From contig CARYFM010000003.1 in assembly GCA_949101405.1 (NCBI GenBank), positions 15,997 through 79,996 of the forward strand: DNA of 64,000 bases, given 5' to 3'. Origin of the DNA: an uncultured Candidatus Saccharibacteria bacterium (GTDB taxonomy: Bacteria > Patescibacteriota > Saccharimonadia > Saccharimonadales > Saccharimonadaceae). This document shows, piece by piece, positions 60,191-64,000 of the stretch. The number at the start of each line of letters is the position of its first letter. Position 1 is the first letter of the stretch. Position numbers and translations under genes: made by a program. The notes beneath the pieces are model-generated. The model was not told where the DNA came from. It did no database searches and saw nothing but the letters and a program-made list of their open reading frames with translations.

Positions 60191-61555
60191 TTATTCATGC
60201 TCTTTGTCTAGTGACATAAAACGCAGTAATTCTGGGTGGAAGTAGAGCTCAATCTTGCCGACAGGGCCATGACGATGCTTGGCTAGGATCAATTCGGTGA
60301 TATTGGTGGGTACAAAATCGTCATTGTTTTGTTTGTAATAATCAGGGCGGTGTAAGAACATTACAAGGTCGGCGTCTTGCTCAATGGAGCCTGATTCGCG
60401 TAGGTCTGACAAAACTGGGCGTGGGTCATCACGGCCAGTGACACCACGAGACAGCTGGGCTAGAGCGACCACGGGGATTTCTAGTTCCCTAGCCATAGTT
60501 TTAAGACCACGGGAAATTTCGGTGACCTCTTGCACGCGGTTACCAGCATAGCGGTCGGAACCTTGCAAAAGCTGCAAATAGTCTACAATCACCATACTGA
60601 TATTATGATCATGTGCTGCGCGACGGGCTTTATTGCGGAGTTCGAGAATAGTCATGGAACTGGTATCGTCAATAAATAGTGGCACTTCATTCATGTCGCC
60701 CAGAGCGTCACCAATTTTGGCAAAATCATCATCTGTCACGTTACCAGTACGAATCTTCCAGTTATCAATTCCAGAAATATCAGAAATCATGCGGTCTACA
60801 ATTTCTTGGTTAGCCATCTCCATTGAGAAGAATAATACACCACTTTTAGTACCGTTTCTGGTTGCGACGTTATAGGCTAGGTTTTGAGCAAAAGTAGTCT
60901 TGCCCATGGCTGGGCGAGCGCCAATAATAATAAGGTCTCCCTTTTGAAAACCAGCAGTTTTTTTATCGAGGTCGCGAAACCCGGTTTTTAGTCCACGCAA
61001 GGCGCCTTTGTTGCGGTGCAACTCTTCGATGCGATCGTAGGCGTCGACTAGGAGATCTTCTAGGGCTACATATTCCGATTTAACGGTTTTATCAGAAACT
61101 TCAAAGAGGTTTTTTTCGGCTTTACCCACTAGGTCTTCAATTTTGGTGCTATTATCATAGGCGGCTGAGGCAATATCGGTGCCAGCGCGAATTAGGCGGC
61201 GACGCAAGGCAGATTGTGCCACAAGTTCGGCATAAGCATCAGCGTGTGAAGCAGTAGGTACAAAATTAGTCAGTTCAGTTAGATATGGCGACCCCCCGAT
61301 ATTCTTGATAGTTCCCTGCGCCTTCAGCTCAGCAGTCAGGGTCATGAGATCAATTGGGCGATGATGCTCATAGAGGCTAGTCATACCTTTAAAGATATCA
61401 ATATGTCTGGGGTCGTAGAAATCCTCCGCTTGCAGGATTTCTAGTACATTAGGAAAGGCGGCATCAGAGAGCAAAAGTGCACCAAGCAAGGACTTTTCGG
61501 CCTCTAAATCTTGGGGCGGAATGCGTCCGCCATCCTGTGCATGGGATGCCTCCAC
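60191..61555 (-). CDS. dnaB: Replicative DNA helicase DnaB
   Basis: 454 residues. N-terminal DnaG-binding domain (PPQDLEAEKSLLGALLLSDA), then the RecA-like core with Walker A GARPAMGKTTFAQNLA, FSMEMANQEIVDRM, Walker B VIVDYLQLL and ALAQLSRGVTGRDDPRPVLS. It unwinds DNA at the fork. The start is GTG 61555 with AGGAGG five bases upstream. It follows dnaX, the clamp-loader gene, by 39 bases and is likely in the same operon. No intein is seen. Confidence 0.96.
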   Translation of the reverse strand: MEASHAQDGGRIPPQDLEAEKSLLGALLLSDAAFPNVLEILQAEDFYDPRHIDIFKGMTSLYEHHRPIDLMTLTAELKAQGTIKNIGGSPYLTELTNFVPTASHADAYAELVAQSALRRRLIRAGTDIASAAYDNSTKIEDLVGKAEKNLFEVSDKTVKSEYVALEDLLVDAYDRIEELHRNKGALRGLKTGFRDLDKKTAGFQKGDLIIIGARPAMGKTTFAQNLAYNVATRNGTKSGVLFFSMEMANQEIVDRMISDISGIDNWKIRTGNVTDDDFAKIGDALGDMNEVPLFIDDTSSMTILELRNKARRAAHDHNISMVIVDYLQLLQGSDRYAGNRVQEVTEISRGLKTMARELEIPVVALAQLSRGVTGRDDPRPVLSDLRESGSIEQDADLVMFLHRPDYYKQNNDDFVPTNITELILAKHRHGPVGKIELYFHPELLRFMSLDKEHE

Positions 61556-61594
61556 GGTACCTCCTATTGGAGATAAACGCCGTGCCCACTCACT

Positions 61595-63037
61595 CTAAAA
61601 TGGCATATCTCCTTTTACCTCTTGTATTCCTCCCATTATAGCAGATATTTGGGAAATTTGGGCATCTTCAGGATTTTGACGCTCTCCAGGTTCGTGAATG
61701 ACTAAGGCGGCTCCACCAAGATATTGACCCATGATTTGACGATTCCCAGGTTTGTCGAGAATACTCTTGGTAAACTTTTTGTCAGGATAAAGATGAAGCG
61801 TGTTATCGCTATATTCATAGTCGACTTTGCAGAGCTGATTATAAACGGCATCGTTCATCTGGTGCACAGAGTCAATGAAGTTGTCCCAGTCAAAGCTTGA
61901 TTGGTTATTTAAAACTGGCTTTTTGGCGGTGGCTGCAGATGGGTTTTGGGGTGTACTGGTGGGTTCAACATTATCCCTAGGAGCCTTTGCGGGCGTTTTG
62001 GCGGGTTTTGACTGTGGAGTAGGGTAGGATGGCGCTGTGGATTTTGTGGGTATTTCTGGAGCACTAGGGACGTTCAGGAGCGCTAAGAGCAGTTTAGCCT
62101 CTGGAAATGGCGGTTGCACTTCTGGTAGATGCTCTAAAAGTGGTAAAGTATTTGGATTTGGGGCAGAGATGATAGTACTGATTAGTTCGCTAGCAATAGT
62201 TTCTGGTTTGAGCCCAGTATTAAGTAATTCTTGCAAAACTCTGTGGATTTTGTCTGAATCTTGAGCTTGATACCCCTCCAGAATATCAGAGATGGCTTGT
62301 TCTTCTGGCAGGCCTAGAGCTTGATTTAGGATTTCGGCGGTGATTTCCTGTTTGCCATCTGATAGGTTGGCAATTTGGTCAAGCAGACTGAGTGAGTCGC
62401 GAAATGACCCTCCACCACGACGTACGACAATTTTGAGGGCGTCGTCAGAAATTTTAATGCCCTCAGCGTCAGAAATTTGCCGTAAATGTGTCTGCATTAC
62501 TTCTGGGTTGGCTAGTTTAAAGGTATGGACTTGGGTGCGTGAAGAAATAGTGATTGGTACTTTGTAGGCGTCAGTAGTAGCCATGATAAAAATTACGTGC
62601 TCAGGCGGCTCTTCAAGAGTTTTAAGCAAGGCGTTAGAGGCGGATTTGGTAAGCATATGAACTTCGTCGATAATATAGACTTTGTATTTGCCAGCTGTAG
62701 GAGCAATAATTGCTTTCTCGCGGAGCTCACGGATATTGTCAACGCCAGTATTAGAAGCGGCATCAATTTCGATGATATCAAGGTAATTGTCTTCTACTTG
62801 ATACTCGAAACCATTGACGGCGTGGGCAAAAATTCGAGCAACCGAAGTTTTGCCAGTACCACGTGGGCCAATGAAAAGGTAGGCATGAGCAATTTTCCCT
62901 TGCTTTAGAGAATTGCTAAGGACGGAAGTAATTTGCTCCTGTCCGATGACGTCTTCAAGCTTGGTTGGGCGGTATTTACGGTATAGAACTTTAGGCTGAG
63001 CCATAACCTCAGCAGTATCTTCTGTTTGTTTAGCCAT
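61595..63037 (-). CDS. dnaX: DNA polymerase III subunit gamma/tau
   Basis: 480 residues. Clamp-loader ATPase with YRKYRPTKLEDVIGQEQI, Walker A GPRGTGKTS, DEVHMLTKSASNALLKTLEE and SRTQ/Arg-finger region. The zinc module between Walker A and B (usually four Cys) is missing; that stretch reads HAVNGFEYQVEDNYLDIIEI without Cys. A Pro/Ala-rich linker (about 315-375) and a small C-terminal domain follow. The ATG abuts the stop of the gene at 63038 (TAAATG). Confidence 0.93.
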   Translation of the reverse strand: MAKQTEDTAEVMAQPKVLYRKYRPTKLEDVIGQEQITSVLSNSLKQGKIAHAYLFIGPRGTGKTSVARIFAHAVNGFEYQVEDNYLDIIEIDAASNTGVDNIRELREKAIIAPTAGKYKVYIIDEVHMLTKSASNALLKTLEEPPEHVIFIMATTDAYKVPITISSRTQVHTFKLANPEVMQTHLRQISDAEGIKISDDALKIVVRRGGGSFRDSLSLLDQIANLSDGKQEITAEILNQALGLPEEQAISDILEGYQAQDSDKIHRVLQELLNTGLKPETIASELISTIISAPNPNTLPLLEHLPEVQPPFPEAKLLLALLNVPSAPEIPTKSTAPSYPTPQSKPAKTPAKAPRDNVEPTSTPQNPSAATAKKPVLNNQSSFDWDNFIDSVHQMNDAVYNQLCKVDYEYSDNTLHLYPDKKFTKSILDKPGNRQIMGQYLGGAALVIHEPGERQNPEDAQISQISAIMGGIQEVKGDMPF

Positions 63038-63577
63038 TTAGAGGGCGGCCTCGACGGCAGCCCAGGCGGCTTGTTCGTTCGCAGCTGGAATAATAGCGGA
63101 AACCTGGCTACCTTCACGCAGATGGAAGTAAGTCACGGAAGCGTAAAGTACTTCGTATTCGCGACCACTGACTTCTATATAGTATTTATCGTCATGATGC
63201 ACGAGAGTACCAATTACGGCTTTGCGCTCTACGGGACCAATTTGCTTGTACAAGAAGCGACCTTCTGGTGTAATAGTGAGTTTAAGGATGTCACCCTCAA
63301 TAAGCTTAGATTTAGAGGCATAATTTGCTGGAACTGGATAGTTCTTCCCATCTGGCCCAATCATGATTTGCCCGTCAAATACACCTTCAATCACCTTACC
63401 TTCGGGGCTAGAAACTACAGTATCGCGTGGCGCAGTAATAGCTTCACCGTCACCGAGTACGGAGATCAATAATTCTTTAGCGGCGGCAAGGTTAGTCTCG
63501 GCTTCTTGAATGAGACCACGCAACCGTTTTATTTGTTTTTCTGGTAGTTCAGACATCACCTCGCATCCGTCCGTCAT
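63038..63577 (-). CDS. Conserved unknown with coiled coil and OB-like domains
   Basis: 179 residues. An N-terminal coiled coil (LPEKQIKRLRGLIQEAETNL) is followed by two beta-rich segments (VIEGVFDGQIMIGPDGKNYP and KAVIGTLVHHDDKYYIEVSG) that suggest tandem OB or SH3-like folds. I do not know the family. The layout recalls GreA-like or proteasome-ATPase N-terminal parts (coiled coil plus OB), but no key residues support either. It directly precedes dnaX with no gap, so a role near replication is a fair guess. Start may instead be ATG 63556; a -10-like TAGAAT precedes 63577. Confidence 0.65.
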   Translation of the reverse strand: MTDGCEVMSELPEKQIKRLRGLIQEAETNLAAAKELLISVLGDGEAITAPRDTVVSSPEGKVIEGVFDGQIMIGPDGKNYPVPANYASKSKLIEGDILKLTITPEGRFLYKQIGPVERKAVIGTLVHHDDKYYIEVSGREYEVLYASVTYFHLREGSQVSAIIPAANEQAAWAAVEAAL

Positions 63578-63709
63578 TAACTTTTATTCTAAGACCATGA
63601 TACACCTGTGACTTAGTAAAGTCAATGTTGAATTTGAGTGGTTTTCCACTGCCGTAACGGCGGTCGTGCAATAAATGTTGTAAAAATTACAAGTTAAACA
63701 TAAGAGAAA

Positions 63710-63739
63710 AGGGCGTTCCACCATAAGGTTTCACGCCCT
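63710..63739 (-). terminator. Terminator of the partial gene at the window end
   Basis: AGGGCGT / ACGCCCT arms around an inner CC-ACC/GGT pairing; on the minus strand it runs into TTTTCTCTT. Between 63578 and 63709 I see nothing else apart from AT-rich spacer. Confidence 0.7.
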
Positions 63740-63757
63740 GGCAATTGGATCTACCTA

Positions 63758-64000
63758 TTATTTCTCTGCGAACTCTGTTGCTATGGATTCTAAAGAATCC
63801 ATTTCTGTGGGGAGGTCTGTATAAACCATCGCCATAAAGCAATAACCGACGGACATACGATATCCTCCGAGCTCCTCGTCTTTGCGGAAGTAAAATGCCT
63901 CCTCGGGTTGCTTGGACAGCGCTGAAACCAACTCATGAAACCGATGGGTTTCGCCTATGCTGGCGGTTTTTTCGTTGTAAGCCGTACGCAGGTCAAATCC
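63758..64000 (-). CDS. Hypothetical protein, C-terminal part (partial)
   Basis: An open frame runs from the window edge to TAA 63758-63760 and gives 80 residues: GFDLRTAYNEKTASIGETHR to SIATEFAEK. It is moderately charged, has no membrane segment, and contains RFHELVSALSKQPEEAFYFR. I do not recognise it. Codon use is more balanced in G and C than that of the neighbours. The terminator at 63710 supports it as a real gene end. Its style (short, terminator with a CGCCC stem) is like the small genes at 225-778. Confidence 0.55.
   Translation of the reverse strand, partial: GFDLRTAYNEKTASIGETHRFHELVSALSKQPEEAFYFRKDEELGGYRMSVGYCFMAMVYTDLPTEMDSLESIATEFAEK

Noticed and set aside
60174..60198. ATG 60198 as the start of the GT39-like protein
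   Set aside because: The -10 box TGCTATAAT lies inside those first codons, so that ATG would not be part of the transcript; GTG 60174 has the standard 6-base distance.
1..64000. Recoded UGA (Gly, as in SR1/Gracilibacteria)
   Set aside because: Many genes end at UGA at the expected place, RF2 is present with its SPF motif, and no gene needs UGA to be read through.
1..64000. CRISPR array, prophage or insertion sequence
   Set aside because: No regularly spaced direct repeats, integrase, transposase or phage structural gene was seen on either strand.

Overview
The window is a densely packed, low-to-mid GC bacterial chromosome segment. It uses the standard code: UGA serves as a stop, for example in the phosphoesterase and Nudix genes. 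Gene content points to a small-genome Patescibacterium, most likely Candidatus Saccharibacteria (TM7). There is information processing, wall turnover and envelope sugar transfer, a sortase, VanZ-like proteins, an FtsEX-PcsB type division module, many short hypothetical proteins, and almost no biosynthesis beyond metK. The assignment rests on protein recognition by eye, not on a search.

Layout. 1-3750: tail of a probable dprA, two small unknown genes, pth, two family 2 glycosyltransferases and tRNA-Val. 3796-9988: prfA, a membrane protein, prmC, a second membrane protein, lepB, a metallophosphoesterase and dus. 9989-10714: an accessory spot with two inverted orphan cassettes of a Fibrobacter-major-domain type. 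10715-15983: der, a large GT-C-like membrane protein with a histone-like tail, a GtrB-like transferase and VanZ. 16033-23906: tRNA-Glu, a DUF3048 lipoprotein-like protein, gltX, two surface or membrane proteins, a sortase and tRNA-Leu. 24050-30307: an accessory region with an AT-rich vanZ, a cation exporter, a broken Nudix gene facing an intact one, and an overlapping operon of small enzymes. 30317-34055: a secreted M6 metalloprotease with a dockerin and a membrane-anchored partner. 34077-39552: a Y-family polymerase with its small partner, Nudix, DUF1653, and an ABC exporter whose promoter carries a 13-base homopolymer. 39395-46520: metK, glycosyltransferases, an NnrD-like protein, xth, smpB, a MerR-type regulator, a hydrolase and a glutaredoxin. 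46533-63577 (minus): ctpA, a PcsB-like hydrolase, ftsX, ftsE, prfB, murD, a third orphan cassette, an M16 protease, secA, hpf, ybaB, a GT39-like protein, dnaB, dnaX and a conserved unknown. A truncated unknown gene closes the window.

Two regulatory themes stand out. First, at least twelve genes have an extended -10 box (TGnTATAAT or close) ending 6-7 bases before the start codon, so their mRNAs should be leaderless. This geometry also settles several start sites. Second, several loci look built for variation or switching: the shared-end cassettes, the homopolymer between -35 and -10 of the ABC operon, interlocked divergent promoters at metK, and twin dyads between smpB and the MerR-type gene.

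Functionally, the window combines wall growth and remodelling (murD, FtsEX with a CHAP hydrolase, CtpA, sortase, LepB, SecA) with glycan decoration (at least seven sugar transferases). It also carries a secreted protease system that would suit a surface-attached epibiont. That lifestyle reading is inference.
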